Positions 1-6,305 of a stretch of 17,885 nt of DNA are shown piece after piece. The notes below the pieces were generated by a model. That model did not search any database, had not been told where the DNA came from, and was given only the letters and a program-made list of their open reading frames with translations. Position numbers and translations under genes: made by a program. The DNA comes from Eshraghiella sp050874365 (GTDB lineage Bacteria > Bacillota > Clostridia > Lachnospirales > Lachnospiraceae). Within the stretch, counting starts at the first letter, position 1; every line of letters starts with the position of its first letter. Location of the stretch: assembly GCA_050874365.1 (NCBI GenBank), contig JBNMKN010000027.1, positions 1 to 17,885 of the forward strand, read 5' to 3'.

Positions 1-2
1 TC

Positions 3-137
3 ACGGGTGACGGTCCCAAAAATCTTCTTATTGCTCCTATGTGGAGTGCCGACAAAAAAAATGTTCTGAATCATATATCACAGGAATTTAAGAACAGAAA
101 TACTTACCAAGGAAAGGAATACAGACATGGCAGTTGA
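3..137 (+). CDS. C-terminal end of an unidentified protein (5' part outside window)
   Basis: An open frame enters from the left edge and reads 44 residues (TGDGPKNLLIAPMW... to ...KEYRHGS) before a TGA at 135-137. It overlaps the start of the next gene by 11 bases, a spacing typical of translationally coupled operon genes, and the ribosome binding site of the next gene lies inside it. The fragment is hydrophilic and basic near its end, with no membrane segment. I do not recognise the family from so short a tail. That it is coding rests on the open frame and the overlap only. Confidence 0.6.
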   Translation, partial: TGDGPKNLLIAPMWSADKKNVLNHISQEFKNRNTYQGKEYRHGS

Positions 138-642
138 AGCAGCTATATTATATAAATTAATGACTTTATATATGTTGAATAAGGTAGATTTTTCTTTAAC
201 AAATGCCACAATAATGGATTTTTTTACCAATAACGGCTATACCGATTATCCTACGGTGCTTACAATAATCAGCAACCTTCAGGAGGATGAATTAATTAAC
301 GTATCTGTAACAAGCAGCAATACAAGTTATTCCATAACCTCCAAGGGCAAGGAAATGTTAGACTTTTTCGGCAGTAAAATATCAGAAGACATAAAAAACG
401 AAATCGACTCTTTTCTCCGTGATAACAGATATGAACTTAAACAGACAGCCAATACTACCGCAGACTATTACAAAACGACAAACGGTGATTACGCCGTCCA
501 CTGTATAGTAAAAGAAAACAATGCCCCTTTAATAGAGCTTACTCTTGCGGTTCCTGATGAAGGTTTAGCGGAATCCATGTGCAACAAATGGAAAACGGAA
601 TGTCAGAATATATATGAGTATGCATTTAAAAATCTTATGTAG
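127..642 (+). CDS. DUF4364 family protein (probable winged-helix regulator)
   Basis: A 171-residue protein matching the DUF4364 family as I know it. The N-terminus (about 4-80) has the pattern ILYKLMTLYMLNKVDFSLTN, then IMDFF, then GYTDYPTVLTIISNLQEDELI, which resembles a PadR/MarR-like winged helix. The wing carries SYSITSKGKEML. The second half (about 85-171) is a mixed alpha/beta domain of unknown role. The family is common in Clostridia and its ligand or target is not known to me. An AAAGGA ribosome binding site lies about 10 bases before the ATG, inside the previous gene, so the two genes are probably coupled. A DNA-binding role is inference from the fold pattern. Confidence 0.85.
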   Translation: MAVEAAILYKLMTLYMLNKVDFSLTNATIMDFFTNNGYTDYPTVLTIISNLQEDELINVSVTSSNTSYSITSKGKEMLDFFGSKISEDIKNEIDSFLRDNRYELKQTANTTADYYKTTNGDYAVHCIVKENNAPLIELTLAVPDEGLAESMCNKWKTECQNIYEYAFKNLM

Positions 643-649
643 TTCGACA
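643..649 (-). promoter_or_regulatory. Candidate Spo0A box (TGTCGAA on the minus strand)
   Basis: TTCGACA at 643-649 is the exact complement of the Spo0A binding consensus TGTCGAA. A second copy with one mismatch, TGTCGAC at 676-682, lies 26 bases further on inside the palindrome TTGTCGACAA (675-684). Both sit just upstream of a possible promoter at 692-720. Short motifs like this arise by chance in AT-rich DNA. The pairing and the nearby sporulation operon raise the odds somewhat. Confidence 0.35.
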
Positions 650-691
650 ATTGTCAGAATTTAGATGTTCGTTATTGTCGACAAATAGGCA

Positions 692-720
692 TTGAAAAAT
701 ATTGTAATAAAGATTAAACT
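692..720 (+). promoter_or_regulatory. Possible housekeeping-type promoter in the DUF4364-cotJ gap
   Basis: TTGAAA (692-697) is followed after exactly 17 bases by TAAACT (715-720), a fair -35/-10 pair. It would start a transcript near 727 that runs into the terminator at 809-837. The -10 matches the consensus at four of six positions, so this is a weak call. Confidence 0.3.
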
Positions 721-726
721 TTGTTT

Positions 727-840
727 GTAAAGAGTTGAGATAATACTCAACATTTTGTCCCCTCTTATTTAGAGTTTTAACTCTGAGATAACCACATATA
801 TCCTTATGACAAACAGGTGTCTATGACACCTGTTTGTTGT
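727..840 (+). ncRNA. Candidate short structured RNA ahead of cotJA
   Basis: Between a possible promoter (692-720) and a strong terminator (809-837) lies about 110 bases without a start codon and plausible ORF. Two small hairpins can form: GTTGAG/CTCAAC (734-739 with 746-751) and AGAGTT/AACTCT (771-776 with 779-784). The stretch between them, TCCCCTCT at 758-765, would be single-stranded and could pair with AGGGGA-like ribosome binding sites. C-rich loops of this kind are known in several Firmicute small RNAs. It could equally be the 3' untranslated region of the DUF4364 transcript. I recognise no Rfam family. Confidence 0.25.
809..837 (+). terminator. Intrinsic terminator hairpin after DUF4364 / candidate RNA
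   Basis: A perfect stem of 13 base pairs runs from 809-821 to 825-837 (core CAAACAGGTGTC/GACACCTGTTTG) around a 3-base loop TAT. It is followed by a T-rich but interrupted tail (TTGTTGTTG). The stem is strong and the tail is weaker than in a textbook terminator. It separates the DUF4364 transcript from the cotJ operon. Confidence 0.7.
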
Positions 841-891
841 TGTGGTGACTCTTTTCTTTTTATTTCCCCATTAACCTTTTTTTCCTTCCCG

Positions 892-899
892 CATAATCT
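892..899 (+). promoter_or_regulatory. Possible sigma-E-type -10 of the cotJ operon
   Basis: CATAATCT fits the sigma-E -10 pattern CATAnnnT and lies 31 bases before the cotJA start, which would leave a leader of about 25 bases carrying the AAAGG ribosome binding site (917-921). I do not see a good -35 at the expected 14-15 base spacing. The call leans on the known sigma-E control of cotJABC in Bacillus subtilis. Confidence 0.3.
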
Positions 900-929
900 G
901 TAATATAACATATTTGAAAGGTTATAATC

Positions 930-1109
930 ATGCAAATGTACAACAATGGGCATAACATGTCTGACAAATGTGATTACCTTGCAATTGCATTCGTTCACAA
1001 TCAGCCGCTTAACTGTCCTACCTATGATATCTGTACGGCATTAATAAAGGGAACTATTTACCCTGCACTTGATAAACCTTACATTGGAAGGTGTGGGTGC
1101 AAAAAATGA
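930..1109 (+). CDS. cotJA: Spore coat-associated protein CotJA
   Basis: A 59-residue protein, first gene of the cotJABC operon. CotJ proteins are mother-cell products associated with the spore coat. The family core is visible as YLAIAFV at 16-22 and LIKGTIYPALDKPY at 38-51, which matches the usual CotJA ending with G-T-[IL]-[FY]-P-x-L-D-K-P. AAAGG lies 8 bases before the ATG. The TGA overlaps the ATG of cotJB in ATGA, indicating translational coupling. It is oddly cysteine-rich, with C14, C29, C35, C55 and C57, and lacks the aromatic W-Q-x-W stretch I expect after the first block. The identification is supported by both following genes. Confidence 0.88.
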   Translation: MQMYNNGHNMSDKCDYLAIAFVHNQPLNCPTYDICTALIKGTIYPALDKPYIGRCGCKK

Positions 1110-1369
1110 ATAATAAAATAATGGACAGCAAAGAGCTTATGAAAAAAATCATGGAATACGGTTTTGCCATTACAGACCTCGGTTTGTATCTGGACACTCA
1201 CCCAAAGGATACTGATTCCCTGATGACATATTCTTCCCTCAGGGACACTTACAATTCTTTGGTAACCGAATATACCAGACGATACGGACCTCTTACCATT
1301 ACACAGGTAACCTCTGACAATTACTGGACATGGATTTCAACCCCATGGCCTTGGGAAGGAGCGTGCTAG
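1106..1369 (+). CDS. cotJB: Spore coat protein CotJB
   Basis: An 87-residue protein of the CotJB family. Family hallmarks are AITDLGLYLDTHPKD near 21-35, a Y-x-S-L-x-x-x-Y helix, YGPLT near 60, and the C-terminal tryptophan cluster YWTWISTPWPWEGAC. I place the start at the ATG at 1106, which overlaps the cotJA stop, instead of the GTG at 1091. The ATG start matches the usual family length, and GGAAGG at 1086-1091 lies upstream of it. The stop is followed after one base by cotJC. CotJB is thought to be laid down in the spore coat with CotJC. Its biochemical role is unknown. Confidence 0.93.
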   Translation: MNNKIMDSKELMKKIMEYGFAITDLGLYLDTHPKDTDSLMTYSSLRDTYNSLVTEYTRRYGPLTITQVTSDNYWTWISTPWPWEGAC

Positions 1370-1370
1370 T

Positions 1371-1967
1371 ATGTGGATTTATGAAAAAAGACTTGAATTT
1401 CCGATTAACATCAAAACTCCCGATGCCAATACTGCGGCCTTGATTATAAGCCAATACGGTGGTCCCGACGGTGAGGCAGGTGCAAGCATGCGATATATGT
1501 CCCAGCGTTATTCCATCGGCGACAGGCAGGTTGCCGGGGTACTTACCGATATCGCTACGGAGGAATTGGCGCACCTTGAAATGATTGCCACAATGATTCA
1601 CCAGCTTACAAGGAATCTTACTCCCGAACAGATACAAAACTCGGCTTTTGCCCCATATTATGTAGACCATACCCTTGGTGTATGGCCGCAGGCTGCAGGC
1701 GGTATTCCTTTTAATGCCTGTGAATTTCAGGTAAAGGGCGACCCTGTCTGTGACCTTGTGGAGGATATGGCTGCCGAACAGAAAGCCAGAGTTGTATATG
1801 ACAACCTCTTAAGACTTATAAAAGATCCGGATGTGGTAGCTCCTCTCCGTTTCTTAAGAGAACGTGAAATCGTGCATTTCCAGCGTTTCGGTGAATCCTT
1901 GAATATAACAACCGATAAGCTCAATAAGAAAAATATCTATGCTTTCAATCCTGCCGTTAATTTCTAA
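1371..1967 (+). CDS. cotJC: CotJC, manganese-catalase-like spore coat protein
   Basis: A 198-residue ferritin-like four-helix protein of the manganese catalase family, the third cotJ gene. The dimanganese ligands expected for the family can be placed: E35 in GPDGEAGA, E65 and H68 in EELAH, E136 in AAEQKAR, and H169 in EIVH, preceded by E166. All are present, so catalase activity against hydrogen peroxide is plausible. AAGGAG lies 9 bases before the ATG, inside the end of cotJB. The protein is usually a spore coat component made in the mother cell. Length is normal for CotJC, which is shorter than non-sporulation manganese catalases. A terminator follows at once. Confidence 0.95.
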   Translation: MWIYEKRLEFPINIKTPDANTAALIISQYGGPDGEAGASMRYMSQRYSIGDRQVAGVLTDIATEELAHLEMIATMIHQLTRNLTPEQIQNSAFAPYYVDHTLGVWPQAAGGIPFNACEFQVKGDPVCDLVEDMAAEQKARVVYDNLLRLIKDPDVVAPLRFLREREIVHFQRFGESLNITTDKLNKKNIYAFNPAVNF

Positions 1968-1980
1968 ATACAGCATAAGA

Positions 1981-2015
1981 GCTGCCACAACAAACTGTGG
2001 CAGCCCGTTTTGCTT
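1981..2015 (+). terminator. Intrinsic terminator of the cotJ operon
   Basis: A 9-base stem GCTGCCACA (1981-1989) pairs with TGTGGCAGC (1996-2004) around ACAAAC, followed by CCCGTTTTGCTT. It ends the cotJ operon. The minus-strand protease gene converges on it from 2033, but the minus-strand side has no T-run, so the hairpin serves the plus strand best. Confidence 0.8.
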
Positions 2016-2032
2016 CTGTGCTTCTTATTTTC

Positions 2033-3694
2033 TTACTGCTCCTCTCTAAGTCTTTCAAGGGAATTAAGTATGTTTACTGTTCCGTAACCCCATATTTTAT
2101 TGGGATACTCAAGATTATTTTTCTGCTCACATCCCGCAATGGTAATTGATTTAATTTCGGGAGTTCTAAGGTAAGGTATGGCATTTCTCACTATGCCGTA
2201 CTCCAGAAGCAGGGCGGCAATACCACCGTAAAATGCGGCGGCAACGCTGGTTCCGCTTCTTATCTCGTAATTATCCGTACCTATGGGGGACGGACCTGTC
2301 ATATTGACGCCCGGTGCCGCAAAATCAGGTTTGGGCAATCCGTACCAGTTATTTCCCCTGCTGTTTTTAAAATATATTGTATTATCCCTGTAGTCGTATG
2401 CGGTAACCGTAATTGCCTCCACAAGATTCCCAGGATTAACAATCGTGTCCTCAGGATCAGAAACGATAAAATATGTGTTTTCATTGAGAAAACTCCTGTT
2501 CATAACCCATATATCCGCCTCCGTCTGCCCTTTGGAATTGGAGTAAAGATTAAATCTCCAGATTCCTCCCGCGGGGTTTCTCATTCTTACGGTGATAACA
2601 TTGGCTCCCGATATGCTTTCCGTCCGTCTGCTATATACATATACCGTGGTATTTTCAAACACGAAAAAAGTCCGCTGGCTCTCGTTTTTAACTGGAAATC
2701 TTCCTGCAATCTGACCGCTTGGGGAAATTATCTCCAAAGTATATACAACCGGCGCCTTGGACCATATATTGGCAGTAAGCCCGTTTAAGCCCTGCTCTAT
2801 TCTAAGCTCTGCCCCTACCGGGTTAATACCGTCGGATACACCTTTAAAGTGCAGCCTTTCATTGCCCTCATTTCCTGCGGCAACAGAAATGCACCTGCCC
2901 GTTCTGCCCGTTTCATCCCTTATCATATCGGAAAGAGGCGAATATCCATAATGTGCTCCGAGAGAGGTTCCCACTCCTATTACTATTGAAGTAGGCACCC
3001 TGTTAGATTCAATGTATTCGGACACAAACTGCAGTCCTCTCATTATGTCGGCTTCTGAATAAGCCGGTATATCCTCATCCACAAAATAAAAATTCCTTAA
3101 AAATCTTTTTGCGGAACGTAATTTAACAATAATAAGCCCTGCTGCCGGGGCTACACCGGAGAAAAGATTGTCCGTATCTTCACTTCCGCAGGCAATGCCT
3201 GCCATAAATGTTCCGTGTCCAATCTCGTCTCCCGGTATATCATCCGCTCCGGTAGAGAGGGCTTCATTAATCTTTACACTGTCGTATATCCGGTTGGTCT
3301 CCTGATCCCACAGTGCTCTTATTTTAGTTGTATTGTTAGCATTTAAAAACGCTTTATGTCTCCAGTTGATTCCGGTGTCGATTATTGCAACACAGGTTCC
3401 GTACCCCTTGAGATTAAGTACGGGCTGTTCCCGTATTTTAATTACGCCCGTTGCACTTACGGCTCCCAAATCACTGAGACCGTATATTCCCGGCAGAACA
3501 GCATAGCTGAAATTACCGTATACGGGGTCTCCCACTATGTCATTTCTGACGCTTATGATTGACCACTTACTGTTTAAATCCGTAACACAGTAGTCCGAGA
3601 CTCCTTCCAATGTTTTTTTTGAGAAGTAATTATCCCTGAAAATAAATTCCGTATAATCTTCTGAATTAAACCTGTTAAAACAATCTGATAACAT
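2033..3694 (-). CDS. Csp-like S8 (subtilisin) family serine protease
   Basis: A 553-residue subtilase with no signal peptide. A prodomain-like N-terminus (1-90) precedes the catalytic domain. The triad is intact: D106 in AIIDTG, H160 in IGHGT, and S483 in SGTSVAAA. The oxyanion asparagine is N275 in AAGNEGN. About 150 residues between the oxyanion site and the serine (roughly 280-425) are beta-rich, like the jellyroll domain inserted in clostridial Csp germination proteases. In that group Csp proteases activate the cortex hydrolase SleC during spore germination. The position beside cotJ and the sigma-E-like promoter fit a sporulation role, which remains inference. No SleC or CspC partner is in view. 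The ATG has no ribosome binding site. Confidence 0.87.
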   Translation of the reverse strand: MLSDCFNRFNSEDYTEFIFRDNYFSKKTLEGVSDYCVTDLNSKWSIISVRNDIVGDPVYGNFSYAVLPGIYGLSDLGAVSATGVIKIREQPVLNLKGYGTCVAIIDTGINWRHKAFLNANNTTKIRALWDQETNRIYDSVKINEALSTGADDIPGDEIGHGTFMAGIACGSEDTDNLFSGVAPAAGLIIVKLRSAKRFLRNFYFVDEDIPAYSEADIMRGLQFVSEYIESNRVPTSIVIGVGTSLGAHYGYSPLSDMIRDETGRTGRCISVAAGNEGNERLHFKGVSDGINPVGAELRIEQGLNGLTANIWSKAPVVYTLEIISPSGQIAGRFPVKNESQRTFFVFENTTVYVYSRRTESISGANVITVRMRNPAGGIWRFNLYSNSKGQTEADIWVMNRSFLNENTYFIVSDPEDTIVNPGNLVEAITVTAYDYRDNTIYFKNSRGNNWYGLPKPDFAAPGVNMTGPSPIGTDNYEIRSGTSVAAAFYGGIAALLLEYGIVRNAIPYLRTPEIKSITIAGCEQKNNLEYPNKIWGYGTVNILNSLERLREEQ

Positions 3695-3703
3695 TTTTAT
3701 TTT

Positions 3704-3732
3704 ATACTATGAAAGAAGTCTCTTAGTTATGC
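3704..3732 (-). promoter_or_regulatory. Sigma-E-like promoter of the Csp-like protease
   Basis: On the minus strand GCATAAC (3726-3732) is followed after exactly 14 bases by CATAGTAT (3704-3711). The sigma-E pattern as I know it is KMATATT, 14-15 bases, CATACANT. The -35 matches at five of seven positions and the -10 fits CATAnnnT. The last base of the -10 lies 10 bases before the ATG, so transcription would begin only a few bases ahead of the start codon. This explains the lack of a ribosome binding site. The same bases also resemble a sigma-G site (GCATA, 16 bases, CATAGTA). Confidence 0.5.
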
Positions 3733-3733
3733 C

Positions 3734-4543
3734 TTAGAATACAGGCACTACACCACCGTCATACTGCTTGTTGATATATTCTTTAACTTCATCAGATAAA
3801 AGAGCTTCTTTTAATGCTTTTGTCTTTTCTGAGTTTTCATTACCTTCTTTTACTACAAGTACATTTGCATAAGTCTGTGCTGCAAGTGATTCTGCTGATT
3901 CTGTTGCTAAAGCATCGCTTACCTTGTATCCTGCTTCTGCTGCGTAGTTACCGTTAATGCAGGCAATATCAACGTCCTTTACAGCTCTTGGAATCTGTGC
4001 TGCTTCGAGTTCTTTGATGTCAAGGTTTAAAGGATTCTCTACGATATCGTTCTTAGTTGCTGTGATTCCGGCACCTTCTTTTAACTTGATAAATCCTTCT
4101 GCTTCAAGTAAAAGTAATGCTCTTGCTTCGTTTGTTGTATCATTAGGTACGGCTACTGTAGCACCTTCTTTGATGTTCTTAAGGTCATCTGTCTTTCCGG
4201 CATAAATTCCGAATGGTTCAAAATGTACTGATGCAACTGATACAAGGTGTGTACCGTTTTCTTTGTTGAAGTTTTCAAGGTATGGCTGGTGCTGGAAGTA
4301 GTTTGCATCAAGTTCGCCGTTTTCAGTTGCATTGTTTGGAAGAATATAATCGTTATATTCTACTATCTCTAATGTGTATCCTTTATCTTTAAGTTGGTCT
4401 TCAATAACTTTAAGGATTTCTGCATGAGGTGTTGGAGAAGCTCCTACCTTTATTACATTATCCTTTTTGCTTTTTCCGCATCCTGCAAATAATGAAACTG
4501 CAAGTGCTGCTACCAATAATACGCTTAAAATCTTCTTTTTCAT
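3734..4543 (-). CDS. metQ: Methionine ABC transporter substrate-binding lipoprotein MetQ
   Basis: A 269-residue NlpA/MetQ family solute-binding protein. The N-terminus MKKKILSVLLVAALAVSLFA is a lipoprotein signal peptide ending in the lipobox LFAGC with the lipidated cysteine at C22. After it come the family blocks KVGASPTPHAEIL, NATENGELDANYFQHQPYLE, VAVPNDTTNEARALLLLE and VDIACINGNYA. It is held to the outer face of the membrane and delivers methionine, probably also related compounds, to MetI-MetN. AAAAGGAG precedes the ATG by 9 bases. It starts 18 bases after the metI stop and is the last gene of the transporter operon. Confidence 0.94.
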   Translation of the reverse strand: MKKKILSVLLVAALAVSLFAGCGKSKKDNVIKVGASPTPHAEILKVIEDQLKDKGYTLEIVEYNDYILPNNATENGELDANYFQHQPYLENFNKENGTHLVSVASVHFEPFGIYAGKTDDLKNIKEGATVAVPNDTTNEARALLLLEAEGFIKLKEGAGITATKNDIVENPLNLDIKELEAAQIPRAVKDVDIACINGNYAAEAGYKVSDALATESAESLAAQTYANVLVVKEGNENSEKTKALKEALLSDEVKEYINKQYDGGVVPVF

Positions 4544-4561
4544 AATCTTTTTCTCCTTTTC

Positions 4562-5215
4562 TTATCTCTTATCTGTCTTTTTAGCTATTCCCTGCCCTAT
4601 AAGCTGGAAAATCTGGACAATTACAACTATAAGGGCAACGGTAATCCACATAATATCCTTCCTATATCTGTAATATCCGTAGTTAGTGGCAATGGCACCG
4701 AGTCCGCCGCCTCCGACAAATCCTGCCATTGAGGAATAACCTAAAACAGTTGCCAATGTGATTGTTCCACCCAAAAGAAGTGATGGCTTCGCTTCCGGGA
4801 GAAGGACTTTAAAAATTATCTGTATCTTTGACGAACCCATTGCAAGGGCAGCTTCAATAACACCCTGATTAACCTCGTTTAATGAGGATTCAACCATTCT
4901 TGCCACAAAAGGTGCTGCCGAAATTACCAGAGGAACAATTGTTGCTCCGGGACCTATCGAGGTTCCTACAATAGCTCTTGTAAACGGAATAATCGCAACC
5001 ACCAGAATCAAAAACGGAATTGAACGGGTAAGATTGGTAATCAGTCCAAGTATGAAATTAACGACTTTATTTTTGCATATTCCGTTTTTATCCGTAATAT
5101 ATAACGCAACTCCTAACGGAATACCTATTACATAGGCAAACGCCGTTGACAGGACTACCATGTACAAGGTTTCAAAAATACCTGTTTTAAAAGTATCAAG
5201 CATTTGTGGTGTCAT
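4562..5215 (-). CDS. metI: Methionine ABC transporter permease MetI
   Basis: A 217-residue inner-membrane permease, the length typical of MetI. About five hydrophobic helices are visible (around 15-40, 52-76, 90-105, 145-168 and 188-208). The cytoplasmic coupling loop that contacts the ATPase is EAALAMGSSKIQIIFKVLLP at 121-140. I place the start at the inner ATG at 5213-5215, because AAGGAGGAG lies 6 bases before it and the resulting length matches the family. A frame 7 codons longer exists but has no such site. The start overlaps the end of metN by 20 bases, so the two are translationally coupled. Confidence 0.94.
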   Translation of the reverse strand: MTPQMLDTFKTGIFETLYMVVLSTAFAYVIGIPLGVALYITDKNGICKNKVVNFILGLITNLTRSIPFLILVVAIIPFTRAIVGTSIGPGATIVPLVISAAPFVARMVESSLNEVNQGVIEAALAMGSSKIQIIFKVLLPEAKPSLLLGGTITLATVLGYSSMAGFVGGGGLGAIATNYGYYRYRKDIMWITVALIVVIVQIFQLIGQGIAKKTDKR

Positions 5216-6206
5216 TGTTTTCTCCTCCTTCCTCAAAGGTTATCTGTTTTTTGTCAAGATAGTTTTTAATTTTCTGTACAGATTCTTCGTTCTTTGGAAG
5301 CTCTATGAGCATCTGTCCGTAAGCCCTGCCGCCGATATTCTCCGTATTGGCTCCGAGTATGTTTACCATTTCGTTACACTCAAGAGTCAGTGATGAAATT
5401 ATCGGTTCAAAAGCCGACTGTCCTTCAAATACGATTCTCAGATACTTTCTGTTATCTTCCACGTTACACTCAAGGTTGTTAATAACAAGCTTCTTTGTAA
5501 TATCGGAATGTGGGTTCATAAAGATGTCCTTTACTTTTCCCTGCTCAACGATATTTCCATCACTCATTACCGAAACCGTATCACATATCTGTTTTACAAC
5601 TTTCATTTCATGAGTTATAACAACGATGGTTACGCCAAGCTCCTTATTAATGGATTTCAGCAATTCCAATATTGAAGTTGTCGTGATAGGGTCAAGTGCG
5701 CTTGTTGCCTCATCACATAAAAGCACATCCGGGTCTGTGGCAAGTGCTCTCGCAATCGCAACCCTTTGTTTCTGTCCGCCTGAAAGTTTTGACGGATAAC
5801 TCTTTGCTTTATCAGCAATTCCTACCATTTCTAACAGCTTTTTCGCCTTGACTGCGGCTTCCTTCTTACTTACACCTGCTATCTCAAGAGGATAACATAT
5901 ATTTCCGAGAACCGTTCTCTGTGCCAGAAGATTAAAGGACTGAAAAATCATTCCTATTTTCTGACGGTTTTTTCTGAGTTCCTTTCCTTTAAGTGTTGTA
6001 AGATCCTTACCGTTAAAAATTACTTTTCCCGAATCAGGAACCTCTAAAAGATTAAGACATCTTACAAGAGTTGACTTTCCTGCTCCCGAAAATCCGATAA
6101 TTCCGTGTATGCTTCCTTTTTCTATTGTCAAGCTTACATCGTTTACCGCTTTTACAGTATTATCTTTATCAGTAAAAGTTTTGCTGACATTCAAAAGTCT
6201 GTACAT
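5196..6206 (-). CDS. metN: Methionine ABC transporter ATP-binding protein MetN
   Basis: A 336-residue ABC ATPase with a C-terminal NIL domain. The Walker A motif is GFSGAGKST at 38-46, the Q-loop Q89, the signature LSGGQKQ at 141-147, Walker B VLLCDEATSALD at 161-172, and the switch histidine H199. Residues about 250-326 form the NIL domain, which in MetN binds methionine and shuts down transport when the internal pool is high. Start chosen at the ATG at 6204-6206 because AAAGGAG precedes it by 7 bases; the frame extends 7 codons further without such a site. It lies downstream of the lysR gene with its own promoter. Confidence 0.95.
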   Translation of the reverse strand: MYRLLNVSKTFTDKDNTVKAVNDVSLTIEKGSIHGIIGFSGAGKSTLVRCLNLLEVPDSGKVIFNGKDLTTLKGKELRKNRQKIGMIFQSFNLLAQRTVLGNICYPLEIAGVSKKEAAVKAKKLLEMVGIADKAKSYPSKLSGGQKQRVAIARALATDPDVLLCDEATSALDPITTTSILELLKSINKELGVTIVVITHEMKVVKQICDTVSVMSDGNIVEQGKVKDIFMNPHSDITKKLVINNLECNVEDNRKYLRIVFEGQSAFEPIISSLTLECNEMVNILGANTENIGGRAYGQMLIELPKNEESVQKIKNYLDKKQITFEEGGENNDTTNA

Positions 6207-6255
6207 TTGTTTTCTCCTTTCTGACATGCCAAAAGATTATCATAAAATTATTTTT

Positions 6256-6301
6256 CTGTATAATATCTAAAAACTTTTGTCCGCTATAGACAAAATTTAT
6301 A
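6256..6301 (-). promoter_or_regulatory. metNIQ promoter with methionine-type operator box
   Basis: On the minus strand the 17-mer TATAAATTTTGTCTATA (6285-6301) lies inside a longer inverted repeat, CGCTATA (6282-6288) with TATAGCG (6298-6304). Exactly 17 bases downstream is GATATTATACAG (6256-6267), which holds a -10-like TATTAT. The box occupies the -35 position and no normal -35 is seen, suggesting a promoter that needs an activator. The same layout precedes the neighbouring lysR gene. The box resembles the TATAGTTTnAAACTATA site I recall for MtaR/MetR in streptococci. Confidence 0.6.
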
Positions 6302-6305
6302 GCGT

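Noticed and set aside
675..684. LexA (SOS) or Rex operator at TTGTCGACAA
   Set aside because: It lacks the CGAAC-N4-GTTCG form of Firmicute LexA sites and the TTGTGA...TCACAA form of Rex sites. A Spo0A-like box fits better.
804..998. A 64-codon open frame on the minus strand over the terminator and cotJA start
   Set aside because: It reads through a perfect terminator hairpin and the true cotJA coding region, so it is a chance frame.
1299..1670. A 123-codon open frame on the minus strand opposite cotJB and cotJC
   Set aside because: It lies entirely under two recognised spore coat genes and shows no family motif.
6282..6304. Intrinsic terminator for the lysR gene
   Set aside because: The 7-bp stem is AT-rich with a 9-base loop and no adjacent T-run. 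Its match in spacing with the lysR upstream box favours an operator.
6207..6305. SAM or T-box riboswitch ahead of metNIQ
   Set aside because: The gap of about 100 bases is too short for a full SAM-I or T-box leader, and no conserved riboswitch stems or terminator are visible. An operator box explains it better.
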